Positions 35,445 to 43,963 of a stretch of DNA of 64,000 bases are shown piece after piece. The notes beneath the pieces were generated by a model. It ran no database searches, had not been told where the DNA came from, and saw only the letters and a list, made by a program, of their open reading frames with translations. Position numbers and translations under genes: made by a program. Positions within the stretch are counted from its first letter, which is position 1, and every line of letters starts with the position of its first letter. The stretch covers positions 4,042,623-4,106,622 of the forward strand of contig NZ_JPON01000001.1 in the NCBI RefSeq assembly GCF_000733935.1. Reading direction: 5' to 3'. The DNA is from Methylomarinum vadi. Lineage in GTDB: Bacteria; Pseudomonadota; Gammaproteobacteria; Methylococcales; Methylomonadaceae.

Positions 35445-37120
35445 TGAATAGAGTCTCCTGAGTTAAGCATTTCCCGGGCATGGGCCAGGGTTTTTTCGGT
35501 GAGTTTGACGCCGCCCAACATGCGGGCGATCTCGCTGATGCGTTCGTCCTCGCTCAATGATCTGACCGTGGATGACGTCATGTTCTTGTTATTGTTCTTG
35601 GCGACGAAGAGATGATGATGCGCCTGGGCCGCGACTTGCGGTAAATGGGTCACACACATGACCTGGCGGTTTTCGCTCAGGCTACGCATTTTCTGGCCTA
35701 CGATTTCGGCGATCCCGCCACCGATACCGGAATCGACTTCGTCGAAAATCATCGTCGGCGTGGTCTTGTCGGTGCTGGTGGTGACCTGTATGGCCAGGCT
35801 GATGCGCGATAGTTCGCCGCCGGAGGCCACTTTGGCCAGCGGCTTGGCCGGCAATCCCGGATTTGCGCTGACCAAAAATTCGATCCGGTCGTTGCCGTTC
35901 AACGTCGGTTTGGCGTTTTCCTCGTAATCGACGGTGACGATAAATTCGCCGTGCGGCATGCCTAAATCGCGGATCATCGCGGAAATCCGGTCGGACAATT
36001 GTTGACCGTATTGTTGGCGTCGCCGGCTCAATTTTTCGGCCTGTTGGCGATATTTCTGCAGCAATTGCTCGCACTGTTGTTGTAATGCTTCGATGCGCTC
36101 GTCGCTGTGGGTTAGATTGTTCAGCTCTTGCTCCATCTGTAAGGCAGTTTCGGGCAAGGCTTCCGGTTCGCAGTGATGTTTTCGGGTCAGATTATGGACA
36201 ATGCCGATTTCCTCATCCAGCCAATTCAGGCGTTGCGGGTCGGCCTCCTGCGATTCCAGATAACGGCGCAGCTGATGCGAAGCCTCGTCGATCTGAATCT
36301 GTGCTCCGTTCAACTGTTCGGCGATGGCACCGAGATCGGAAGAGTATCGGCTGAGATCGGTCAAGGCCTGAATGCTGTGGTTCAGCATTTGATTAACCGA
36401 CTGCTGTTCATTCTCATAAAGAATATCCAGTTGTTGTTGCCCTACGTTTAGGATCTGGCCGAGATTGGCCAGGGTGTTGTGCTCTTCGGCCAGCGCCGGG
36501 TAATCGAAATGGTCCAGATCGAGGTGGCGGAGCTCTTCCAATTGGTAGCTTAGTAATTCCTCTCGTTCGTTCCGGTCGTCGCGGGACTTCAGCAGTTTAT
36601 CGAGCTCTCGTCTGCTTTGGTTCCAGCTTCGGTAGACGGCGTTCAATTCATCCAGCATGTTGTCGTTGGCGGCAAAGCCGTCCAACAGGCGCCGTTGTTC
36701 CTCGCCGTTCAGCAAGGTCAGGTGGGCGTGTTGGCCGTGAATCTCCACTAATTGGCGGCTAAGGTCTTGCAACGTTTGCAGGGTGACCGGGCGATTGTTG
36801 ATATAAGCCTTGGAACGGCCGTCTTGATTGATGACGCGTCGAATCAGGCAATGCTGCTCGTCATCCAATTCGTTTTCTTGCAGCCAGTTTTGCGCCGCTG
36901 GCGCATCATGCAGATCGAATTCGATATTGATTTCGGCGCGCTTGCAATTGGGGCGAATATAACCGGAATCGGCACGGTCGCCCAAAGCCAAGCCCAACGC
37001 GGTCAGCAAGATGGATTTTCCGGCTCCGGTTTCGCCGGTCAACACCGACATGCCGGGCTCAAGATCGAGGTCTAATTGGTCGACGACGGCGAGATCGCTG
37101 ATAGTGATATTAACTAGCAT
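35441..37120 (-). CDS. recN: DNA repair ATPase RecN
   Basis: A 559-aa SMC-like protein of double-strand-break repair. The Walker A (GETGAGKSILLTALGLALGDRA) is near residue 30; the middle is coiled coil; the C-terminal ABC signature LSRISLAIQV with the preceding VASGGE and Walker B TPTMIFDEVDSGIGG is intact. It starts 3 bases after the nadK stop. LexA control was looked for but no box could be argued because it lies within the operon. Confidence 0.95.
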   Translation of the reverse strand: MLVNITISDLAVVDQLDLDLEPGMSVLTGETGAGKSILLTALGLALGDRADSGYIRPNCKRAEINIEFDLHDAPAAQNWLQENELDDEQHCLIRRVINQDGRSKAYINNRPVTLQTLQDLSRQLVEIHGQHAHLTLLNGEEQRRLLDGFAANDNMLDELNAVYRSWNQSRRELDKLLKSRDDRNEREELLSYQLEELRHLDLDHFDYPALAEEHNTLANLGQILNVGQQQLDILYENEQQSVNQMLNHSIQALTDLSRYSSDLGAIAEQLNGAQIQIDEASHQLRRYLESQEADPQRLNWLDEEIGIVHNLTRKHHCEPEALPETALQMEQELNNLTHSDERIEALQQQCEQLLQKYRQQAEKLSRRRQQYGQQLSDRISAMIRDLGMPHGEFIVTVDYEENAKPTLNGNDRIEFLVSANPGLPAKPLAKVASGGELSRISLAIQVTTSTDKTTPTMIFDEVDSGIGGGIAEIVGQKMRSLSENRQVMCVTHLPQVAAQAHHHLFVAKNNNKNMTSSTVRSLSEDERISEIARMLGGVKLTEKTLAHAREMLNSGDSIQ

Positions 37121-37122
37121 GA

Positions 37123-38010
37123 TTAAATATTGTAACCGCGGCTCCAGTTCAGTTTTTCTCGGAGAATATGAAAAAAATCGTGGTCTTCAGGATGCAAAAT
37201 TCTAATCGGTTTTGCTTCTTTTTTGATCAAAATTTTATCGCTGATCAGGACTTCCGGTATTTCCAGATGGTCGCAGGTGACCAAGGCATTGATTTGCTTG
37301 GTTTGGCTGAAGCATATTTCGATTTCGGCATTGTCGTCGATGACCAACGGCCGGTTCGATAGCATGTGCGGATTCAGCGGTACCAGCACCAGCGCGTTTA
37401 ATGCCGGATGCAGAATCGGGCCGCCGGCGGACAACGAATAGGCGGTCGAGCCGGTCGGCGTCGAAATGATCAGGCCGTCGGAGCGTTGCGTATTCAAATA
37501 AAGTCCATCGATAGTGGTGATGATTTCGATCATGCTAGGTGTGACCCAGCGGTGAACGACGACTTCGTTGACGGCGGTTTGCTGGTGGATGATTTGGCCG
37601 TCGCGGATAATTTTGGCGCGCAATAAATAACGTTTTTCTTCACGGTATTTGCCTTGCAGAATCAGATCGAGCTTAGCGGACAACTGTTCCGGAGAAATGT
37701 CGACCAGAAAGCCCAGGCGGCCTAAATTGACACCGATCAACGGAATATCGTAGGAGGCGATGGCGCGCGAGGCGGACAAAAAAGTCCCGTCGCCGCCTAA
37801 TGCTATGACTAGATCGCAATGCTGTCCCAAATTCTCTATCGGGCAGCTTTGGCAAGTGCCCTCGTTAATGAATTCCGCACTACGCTCGTCGATAAATATC
37901 GTGAAATGCCGGTCGACTAAAAAACGGTACAATCTATTCAAAGTTTCGGCAATGCCGGGGTCGCTGGGTTTACCGATTATACCGATGGTCTGAAATGGGG
38001 ATAGTTGCAT
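37123..38010 (-). CDS. nadK: NAD kinase
   Basis: A 295-aa ATP-NAD kinase. The GGDGTFLSASR signature near residue 75 and the STPTGSTAYSLSAGGPILHP segment are exact. It phosphorylates NAD to NADP in the cytoplasm. The ATG at 38010 starts the nadK-recN-aguA-aguB operon; upstream is a 900-bp degraded region. Confidence 0.95.
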   Translation of the reverse strand: MQLSPFQTIGIIGKPSDPGIAETLNRLYRFLVDRHFTIFIDERSAEFINEGTCQSCPIENLGQHCDLVIALGGDGTFLSASRAIASYDIPLIGVNLGRLGFLVDISPEQLSAKLDLILQGKYREEKRYLLRAKIIRDGQIIHQQTAVNEVVVHRWVTPSMIEIITTIDGLYLNTQRSDGLIISTPTGSTAYSLSAGGPILHPALNALVLVPLNPHMLSNRPLVIDDNAEIEICFSQTKQINALVTCDHLEIPEVLISDKILIKKEAKPIRILHPEDHDFFHILREKLNWSRGYNI

Positions 38011-38099
38011 TGCGTGTGCTAGTGGCTGGATAAATCCGGATTATACAAAAATCTAAAAAAAAGAAGATATACTCATGGTTAGCCAAATTTCGGCTCAAG

Positions 38100-38185
38100 G
38101 GCGTCTATCAGAGGACGCCGTTCACCCAGCACCTAAATTCTATAGACTATTGGCTTTGCTCATCATCTTCGTATATTTAGGTGCT
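38100..38185. repeat. Structured intergenic block with two hairpins
   Basis: GGCGTC/GACGCC (38100-38119) is followed by an 11-bp perfect inverted repeat AGCACCTAAAT (38128-38138) and ATTTAGGTGCT (38175-38185) separated by 36 bases. It has the look of a dispersed intergenic repeat or structured RNA. Nothing here identifies a known RNA family. Confidence 0.5.
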
Positions 38186-38320
38186 AGGTAAATCCTTCCT
38201 TGGAGGCTTTACGACAGCATCCTTGCAGTCGATTCCATCCAATAAGGCCCTTGTTTAAAACAATGAGTACGATAATACCTGTTATTAACCCATAATAAAA
38301 AATTAAGCGAGGTTTAAATA

Positions 38321-38455
38321 GATAAGCAACAAGTAGAAAAGATTTGGGATGAGGTAACGATTGAAACGGGTCAGCGCCGAGGAAGTATTGCGAAAAAAGT
38401 GAAACATTCGATCAAAGATCTTAAGTCTAATGACTTTTCAAGTCATCGATCGTAA
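38321..38455 (+). pseudogene. Decayed coding fragment without a start
   Basis: A 44-codon open stretch (DKQQVEKIWDEVTIETGQRRG...) with good codon usage, a stop just upstream, and no start codon. Further fragments with coding character lie at about 38567-38640 (KLAHAKKQVSPTIQALMAS) and 38690-38765. Together they look like the remains of one or two genes cut by stops and by the 102-bp repeat. I cannot name the parent. Confidence 0.4.
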
Positions 38456-38458
38456 TTT

Positions 38459-38560
38459 AGGCAGCCTCTAAAAATAACGTTATGCGAATTTGGCCATCCA
38501 ATTTTTTCGATAACTTACACACATCAAAATAGCCAAATTTTGAATTATTAGAAGCTGCCT
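38459..38560. repeat. 102-bp MITE-like inverted-repeat element
   Basis: Imperfect terminal repeats AGGCAGC-C-TCTAA and TTAGA-A-GCTGCCT enclose a second perfect inverted pair, AATTTGGC (38487-38494) and GCCAAATT (38532-38539). It carries no coding capacity and sits between the decayed ORF fragments. Likely a miniature transposable element. Confidence 0.5.
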
Positions 38561-38910
38561 TTAGTGAAATTGGCCCATGCCAAAAAACAAGTCAGTCCCA
38601 CGATTCAAGCATTAATGGCCTCGGCCTCCCAAGCTAGGTAAGGTGTTGGCGAGGGTCAGGCTTAAAAGGCGCATGACGCCCTGAAAACGATTGCGGAAAC
38701 GGAGTACTATAACAAAAGTGATGGGGGTGGTCGTTACGTTAAAGGAGTCGCTTGGCAAAATTGAGGATGACCTGAATCAACTGCAAGTCGCAACGCAAAA
38801 ACGCGCAAAGGGGTAATGGATTACATCGAAGAAGTGATTGAAAACCGATGGTTTATTCGAGGGGCAAAGACAAACTCGTGCCCATGCCCCTCTTGCCTCA
38901 ATTTATAAAA

Positions 38911-41163
38911 TTACTGTTTCCATACGTTCATGATGCTGGTGAAGTCGTCGGTCCAGGAACGGGCATCGGCGTAATGCCCTGGCTTTATCCAGCGTTGTTC
39001 GCTATCGCTAATGAGTAGCGGTTCTAGATTTTTTCCGTCTCTAGCCAAAATAGCCCAATCGGAACGGTAGGCCAAAGGGATTTCCCGTTCAGGGCGGAAC
39101 TCCTGCACCAACAGGGTAAGGCCTAACTTTTCGGCATGATCGGCCAGGACCTTTTTCAATTCCAGATAACGATTGGATATGTGAAAGACCAGCAGGCCGT
39201 CATTGTTCAGTCTGGAAAAATAAAGTTCCATGGCTTCTTTGGTCAGCAAGTGCGTGGGTATCGAGTCGGAAGTGAAGGCGTCGATGACCAATAGATCGTA
39301 GCTGTTCGGTTGCTTTTCCAGCGTGATTCTAGCGTCGCCAATTGCAATATTGTAATCGTCGATGCACTGCGTCAGGTACGTAAAGTAATCGGAATTAGTG
39401 GCGAGATCGACGACCGCCGGATTCAGTTCGAAAAATGTCCAGCTTTGCGAGGCTTTCGAATAACCGGCCATTTCACCGGCACCCAAACCCACGACGCCAA
39501 TGCGCCAATTATCGTTGCGGCTGTCGTAGTTGGAGAAAATGGCTCCGAGAGGGCCGGCCGGGCTGTAATAACCATTTGGCGTACATTGACGACTCGAATC
39601 GTTGACCACTTGCAGACCGTGTTTCGTGGTGCCGCTATAAATCTCGTGCACCTTTTCCTTGCTGTCGCCAACATCGTAGTCGGCAATCTGCTTGACGGAC
39701 AATACACCATAAAAATTCCGGCTTTGGTGCAACAATTGATCTCTTTGCTGCTTTTCCGGGACTGCGCAGGAAACAACGAGTAAGCCGATTAACGGGAAAT
39801 AGAGCGCGATATTTCTGAAGAAAAAATAAGCGATGGTCATCAAGGCGATGATAGCGCAGCCGATCAGAAAGGCGCTGTTAAAGTGATTGATATTGATCGA
39901 TAAAATTAGCGCGAAGGTGAAAATATAAATACTGAATATGATTTTCGCGAAATGTTCTTTTAAATACAGCCTGACGCTTTTATGAATGGGATTTAGCAAC
40001 AATGCCAAGACGATCATCAAGGGGTATTCGTAAATCGAGCTGAAGATCAACGGCGCGATAAAACTGTTGAAGATGCCGCCGAGCATACCGCCGAATGACA
40101 TGATTAAGTAATACTGGGTCAGGTAATCGGTAGACGGCCGTTTCTTAGCGAGCTCTCCGTGACACACCATGACGGAGATGAAGAAGACCGCCAAGTGTAA
40201 CAATAACTCCAGCGAAAAGTAGGCGAGTTTCTGATGTGAAAAATAATAAATAAGAAAGGACGCGATTACCCAGGGTTGCATCAAAACGATTTTTTTATGA
40301 ATGGCTTCGCCGTACCCGGAAAATACCAAAATAAAAGAAAATAAATACAGGGCTAGGGGAATGACCCACAATAGCGGCACTGTGGCGATATCGATACTGA
40401 TGAAGTTGGTCGTGCCCAGTAATAAACTAGAGGGGACGAAAGCCAGCAACAACCATTCGAATTGGTCCTTGAGGCTTGGCTTTTGCAATAAAACGGTTGT
40501 CGATTTTTTCTGTATGGCGGAATGTTGAAAATGTTCTTTTTTCAACAGCATCATGCAGAGTGCAATCAGACAAGTAAGCAATAGAAAACCGATGCTCCAC
40601 CATTGCTGTTGTTGAGTAATACCGATGCTGGGTTCCAATAAAAAAGGATAGCTAAGCAAGGCAATCAAACTGCCGGAATTGCTGGCTATGGACAAATAGT
40701 AGGGGTCGTTACTCGTTTGGTGGCCGAGTTTGGAAAACCATTTCTGCAACAATGGCGAATTGGTCGAGAGGATGAAAAAAGGCAAGCCAATTGAAACCAA
40801 CAAGGTCGTTAGTAGCCAAATACTCGGATTGTCCGAAATGGGCGGCCTGCTGCCTTCCGGTATCGCAACCGGGAGAAAGTACAGGCTAATGATTAATAAC
40901 GAAGCATGTATCAATAGATGCTTGCGATAACTCAACCGAGTGGAAAGCAAATGGGCATAAAGATAGCCCAGAAAGAGAACACTCTGATAAAAAACCATGC
41001 AGGTATTCCACACGGAAGCAGAGCCTCCCAATAAGGGCAGGAGTGCCTTCCCGAACATCGGTTGTAAAACAAACATCAATGAAGCACTGCTGAATAAGGT
41101 CAACGCGAATAAGAAGATAGGAGATATGTCGCGTCTTATTTCACTTTGTTGAATAATATCCAC
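38911..41163 (-). CDS. Multi-span membrane protein fused to a spermidine-synthase-like domain
   Basis: A 750-aa protein. Residues ~15-470 hold about 12 hydrophobic helices in a transporter-like arrangement; residues ~510-720 form a Rossmann methyltransferase-like aminopropyltransferase domain with GVVGLGAGEMAGYSK (nucleotide loop), FELNPAVVDLA (acidic end of strand 2), IGDARITLEK and LLVIDAFTSDSIPTHLLT. This is the fused MFS/spermidine-synthase type; the biochemical product is not known. Whether it uses putrescine from aguAB (3.5 kb away, not in the same operon) is open. Confidence 0.82.
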   Translation of the reverse strand: MDIIQQSEIRRDISPIFLFALTLFSSASLMFVLQPMFGKALLPLLGGSASVWNTCMVFYQSVLFLGYLYAHLLSTRLSYRKHLLIHASLLIISLYFLPVAIPEGSRPPISDNPSIWLLTTLLVSIGLPFFILSTNSPLLQKWFSKLGHQTSNDPYYLSIASNSGSLIALLSYPFLLEPSIGITQQQQWWSIGFLLLTCLIALCMMLLKKEHFQHSAIQKKSTTVLLQKPSLKDQFEWLLLAFVPSSLLLGTTNFISIDIATVPLLWVIPLALYLFSFILVFSGYGEAIHKKIVLMQPWVIASFLIYYFSHQKLAYFSLELLLHLAVFFISVMVCHGELAKKRPSTDYLTQYYLIMSFGGMLGGIFNSFIAPLIFSSIYEYPLMIVLALLLNPIHKSVRLYLKEHFAKIIFSIYIFTFALILSININHFNSAFLIGCAIIALMTIAYFFFRNIALYFPLIGLLVVSCAVPEKQQRDQLLHQSRNFYGVLSVKQIADYDVGDSKEKVHEIYSGTTKHGLQVVNDSSRQCTPNGYYSPAGPLGAIFSNYDSRNDNWRIGVVGLGAGEMAGYSKASQSWTFFELNPAVVDLATNSDYFTYLTQCIDDYNIAIGDARITLEKQPNSYDLLVIDAFTSDSIPTHLLTKEAMELYFSRLNNDGLLVFHISNRYLELKKVLADHAEKLGLTLLVQEFRPEREIPLAYRSDWAILARDGKNLEPLLISDSEQRWIKPGHYADARSWTDDFTSIMNVWKQ

Positions 41164-41473
41164 ACGTCACCGCCTAGTTAGTTAATTTACGAAGAAAATT
41201 TCAGTCGAGCTTGGTTAACACCTCTTGTGTTTAAATTTGTTTTGGTAAGTTTTCGCTTTAGATAAATCAAACGAAATATCCTGAGCATTTCGCTGCGATA
41301 TTATGACCGAATTAAATTTTTTTCAAGTCCTAATTTATCATTTATCAGCGATCTTATTTTTTAGTATCAGGCTGAATTTTATCGATTAAATTGACGAAAC
41401 CAGGGAGGTCGCTATATAAGCTTATTCTTTGGCAGACATGAGTAACTTCAGCGTTTGCTTGCATGGATATATG
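41164..41473. other. AT-rich intergenic stretch without a gene
   Basis: About 310 bp between the divergent membrane-synthase gene and the first MITE-like repeat. It is AT-rich with no ORF, RNA gene or clear hairpin that I can support; promoters for the minus-strand gene presumably lie near 41164-41260. Confidence 0.4.
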
Positions 41474-41627
41474 TTAACCCACCCTTACCATAGAAATTTG
41501 TAAGATATTGATAAATAATGAATAAATTATTTTATGGCACTACAGCTAAGGAAAGTGGTATGATTTTTAATGTATATTAATCAAAGACTTGAAGGATTAT
41601 GGCGCTATATTGACAAAGCTGGGTTAA
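41474..41627. repeat. 154-bp MITE-like repeat, copy A
   Basis: Terminal inverted repeats TTAACCCA (41474-41481) and TGGGTTAA (41620-41627), extendable to an imperfect 17-bp end. A same-length, same-orientation copy lies at 43050-43203; my hand alignment gives about 20 mismatches (near 87% identity). Too short to code. Its right end contains TTGACA pointing toward the cytochrome gene. Confidence 0.75.
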
Positions 41628-41637
41628 GCGTTATGAA
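41610..41637 (+). promoter_or_regulatory. Possible outward promoter at the right end of copy A
   Basis: A consensus -35 TTGACA (41610-41615) inside the repeat end, then 16 bases, then TATGAA (41632-41637) in flanking DNA. Direction is toward the cytochrome gene. A separate TATAAT -10 candidate lies at 41738-41743. Confidence 0.35.
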
Positions 41638-41772
41638 CTTGTCAAGAAAACTCTGTCGTGGGACAAACTGAAATCATGACAGTCTTGCAATTTAGGGATG
41701 ATTGTTGATGGTTTAAAATAAATAACAACCTCTTTTCTATAATAAACCTAACAATTTAAGAGGTAGTGAAAT

Positions 41773-43053
41773 ATGAAAACTGTTGCATTATTACTGTCCC
41801 TGATAATCTTAGGGATCGTTTCATTTTTCCTGTTGATTCCGGATGGTCAAAAATCTTCTTCGGATTACGATGTCTATCAATATGTCGAAGAATGCAAGAC
41901 CGAACTTGGGATTAACGGTCAATTGCCGCTTCTATCCTGTTTGGACGGTAAACAAGTCCCTATTTATGTCGACGAGCAGGAAATAAAATCGGATAACTGG
42001 GAACAATTATTGTCATTCGGTAAAAAATGCGATAACCCGCATTGGTTAGGCGGAGACATGGGCTGTTGGACTTATTCGCATCTACAGGTTCGTAAACTCG
42101 ATAACGAAAACGTTATGGTGTTAAATTGCCGTCAAAAAGGCAATCAATTGGAGAAAAACTGGTTTCGTAAAACCAAGGCCAATCTAGGCATGAATCAGCA
42201 TCAACGCAAGGAGCAATACGAAAATGCCTCTAGTGACGAAAAGAAAGAACTTTATTATCTTTACAACACTTTCAATGATATTGGCATTATTTTGCGCAAT
42301 ACCAAGACTGGAAAAAGCTGTTACATTACGCAATATGGCACTGCCGTTGTTGGTTTCTTACCGCCATTAGACAAGCCTCTCCCGAGTAAAGAAAAGTTTT
42401 TAAAACTGTTCGATCCCGCCCAGGCAAGGCCGCCGCAAGATTTTCCCGAGGAACTTTGGTATCGCGACGCGAATGAAGCCTTCAAATCTCCCGAGGAAAC
42501 CGCTTCCGCCGGTTGTGTAGCATGCCACAATGCCCACGGTTTCAAGTACAGTCCTTATATCAATTCCAAACATGGTTTACCGGATATTTATTCGATGGCC
42601 AAGTTACCATTTTTAGCGGTAGGCGACCCTTTCAAGAATTTTTTCAACAATGCCGATATTCTCCAGGTGACGACCGATTCGATAGACGGAGAGCAACAAC
42701 TTTGCACCAGCTGTCACAAAATGACGACGTCGGGTACTTGCGGCTATATCTTCAATGCCGCGACCGATCATCCAGATTCGACCTTGAGTTCATGGTTGAC
42801 AGTGAGTTCGCGGAACAGCAGTTGGATGCCGCCGATTAAAGTCGATGCGGCACGAGTGAAAAAACATGTGGCGGCGTTACAATGCTGTTGCAAGAACCCC
42901 AGGTCGAAAGGATGCAGAACTCGGCAGTTTGGCCCGACAGAAGCCGATTTGCCGCCCGGATTCGATGAGGGTCAAGGTTGGGTAGAAGGGCAGGAAGCCG
43001 GGTTATGCGACGCAGTCATAGGATCTTATCAATGGAATGCCAAGGAATTTTAA
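41773..43053 (+). CDS. Exported diheme c-type cytochrome-like protein
   Basis: A 426-aa protein starting at the ATG at 41773 behind AAGAGGT. The N-terminal hydrophobic segment (VALLLSLIILGIVSFFLLIP) is a signal peptide or anchor. Two heme-c sites are visible: GCVACHNAH near residue 247 and LCTSCHKM near residue 313. Many other Cys occur (ALQCCCKNPRSKGCR). I do not recognise a named family; a periplasmic electron-transfer or oxidase role is inference. The stop codon TAA (43051-43053) lies inside the left end of repeat copy B, so the natural C-terminus may have been replaced. Confidence 0.75.
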   Translation: MKTVALLLSLIILGIVSFFLLIPDGQKSSSDYDVYQYVEECKTELGINGQLPLLSCLDGKQVPIYVDEQEIKSDNWEQLLSFGKKCDNPHWLGGDMGCWTYSHLQVRKLDNENVMVLNCRQKGNQLEKNWFRKTKANLGMNQHQRKEQYENASSDEKKELYYLYNTFNDIGIILRNTKTGKSCYITQYGTAVVGFLPPLDKPLPSKEKFLKLFDPAQARPPQDFPEELWYRDANEAFKSPEETASAGCVACHNAHGFKYSPYINSKHGLPDIYSMAKLPFLAVGDPFKNFFNNADILQVTTDSIDGEQQLCTSCHKMTTSGTCGYIFNAATDHPDSTLSSWLTVSSRNSSWMPPIKVDAARVKKHVAALQCCCKNPRSKGCRTRQFGPTEADLPPGFDEGQGWVEGQEAGLCDAVIGSYQWNAKEF

Positions 43054-43203
43054 CCCAGCCTTGTCATTGAAATTTGTAAGATATTGATAAATAAAGAATA
43101 AGCAATTTTATGGCACTACAGGTAAGGAAGGTGGCATGATTTTTAATTTATATTAATCAATGGCTTAAAGGGTTATGGCGCTACATTGACAAAGCTAAGA
43201 TAA
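43050..43203. repeat. 154-bp MITE-like repeat, copy B
   Basis: Direct repeat of copy A. Left end TTAACCCAGCCTTGTCA pairs imperfectly with the right end TGACAAAGCTAAGATAA (13 of 17 by eye). It begins within the last codons of the cytochrome gene, providing its TAA, and separates that gene from a strong terminator at 43217. Confidence 0.75.
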
Positions 43204-43216
43204 TGTTTTTTGTGCT

Positions 43217-43250
43217 GGCCGGACTCGGCGTTAGCGTGTCCGGCCTTTTT
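43217..43250 (+). terminator. Rho-independent terminator
   Basis: An 8-bp GC-rich stem GGCCGGAC/GTCCGGCC with a 13-nt loop followed by TTTTT. It probably ended the cytochrome gene directly before copy B was inserted between them. Confidence 0.88.
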
Positions 43251-43293
43251 AAATCGATAACTTCGCTAAAATTCCAGGAATCAAATTTCCATT

Positions 43294-43730
43294 TCATTTG
43301 TCCGTTATCTGTTTAAGGTTTTCCAGGAATTCTTTAAGCGAACCGCGGTAAAGCCAGATTACGCCTGCTAACAAATAGAGAGCCGAGGAGGCATAAAAGT
43401 TTGCTTCTCTGAACGTTTGATTTCCCATTGCCATGTGACAAAGCATATAGATCCAGTCTACGACAAATAGCCAAGCTGGCAGGGCGCCTAATATATGCCA
43501 CATCCAGGATTTAGGTCGATGCCTGATCGCAGACAAAATGATATAGATACTCCAGGGAGCCATTAATAAGTTGGCCCATCCATAATCAATGATATTCCTA
43601 CATCCCAGTCCGCGATTTCATAGTTTAGGGCGCCATAAAGCAGCCAGCCCATTCCGATAGCAAAGCTGGAAATCTTCCAAGGCCTGATCAATTTCTTGGC
43701 GTAGGATTTGTCTGGTAAAAACGAATACAT
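43294..43730 (-). pseudogene. Small polytopic membrane protein split by a frameshift
   Basis: The 5' half starts at the ATG at 43730 behind AGAGGTG and reads MYSFLPDKSYAKKLIRPWKI... for 55 codons to TAA at 43563. The 3' half (89 aa from the ATG at 43563) reads MAPWSIYIILSAIRHRPKSW to the stop at 43294. The two frames join smoothly if one base is added near 43593, giving DWDVGNIIDYGWANLLMAPW and a ~144-aa protein with four to five helices. The TAATG overlap could also allow coupled translation of two pieces. No family recognised. Confidence 0.65.
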
Positions 43731-43963
43731 TTATTCACCTCTTGCTGGAAGCTTGGTTGAGTGCACAGGCATAAAACTTTTTAGCACTCCGCAAGTTAAG
43801 GAACCAATGTCGCTTCGCGGTAATCTCATTGATTAAGTGGTTATTTATCGCCCGGTTGTCAAGTCATCGGATAGGTTTATTTTTCGCTTATTTGCGAACC
43901 ACTTAACTTAAGTTCGATTAAGTTTAAGTAAGATGTAAGATTCGATGTCTAAGATTTTTTATT

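Noticed and set aside
41474-43203. Attachment sites of an integrative element
   Set aside because: The repeats have terminal inverted ends and no integrase lies between them; MITE-like insertions fit better.
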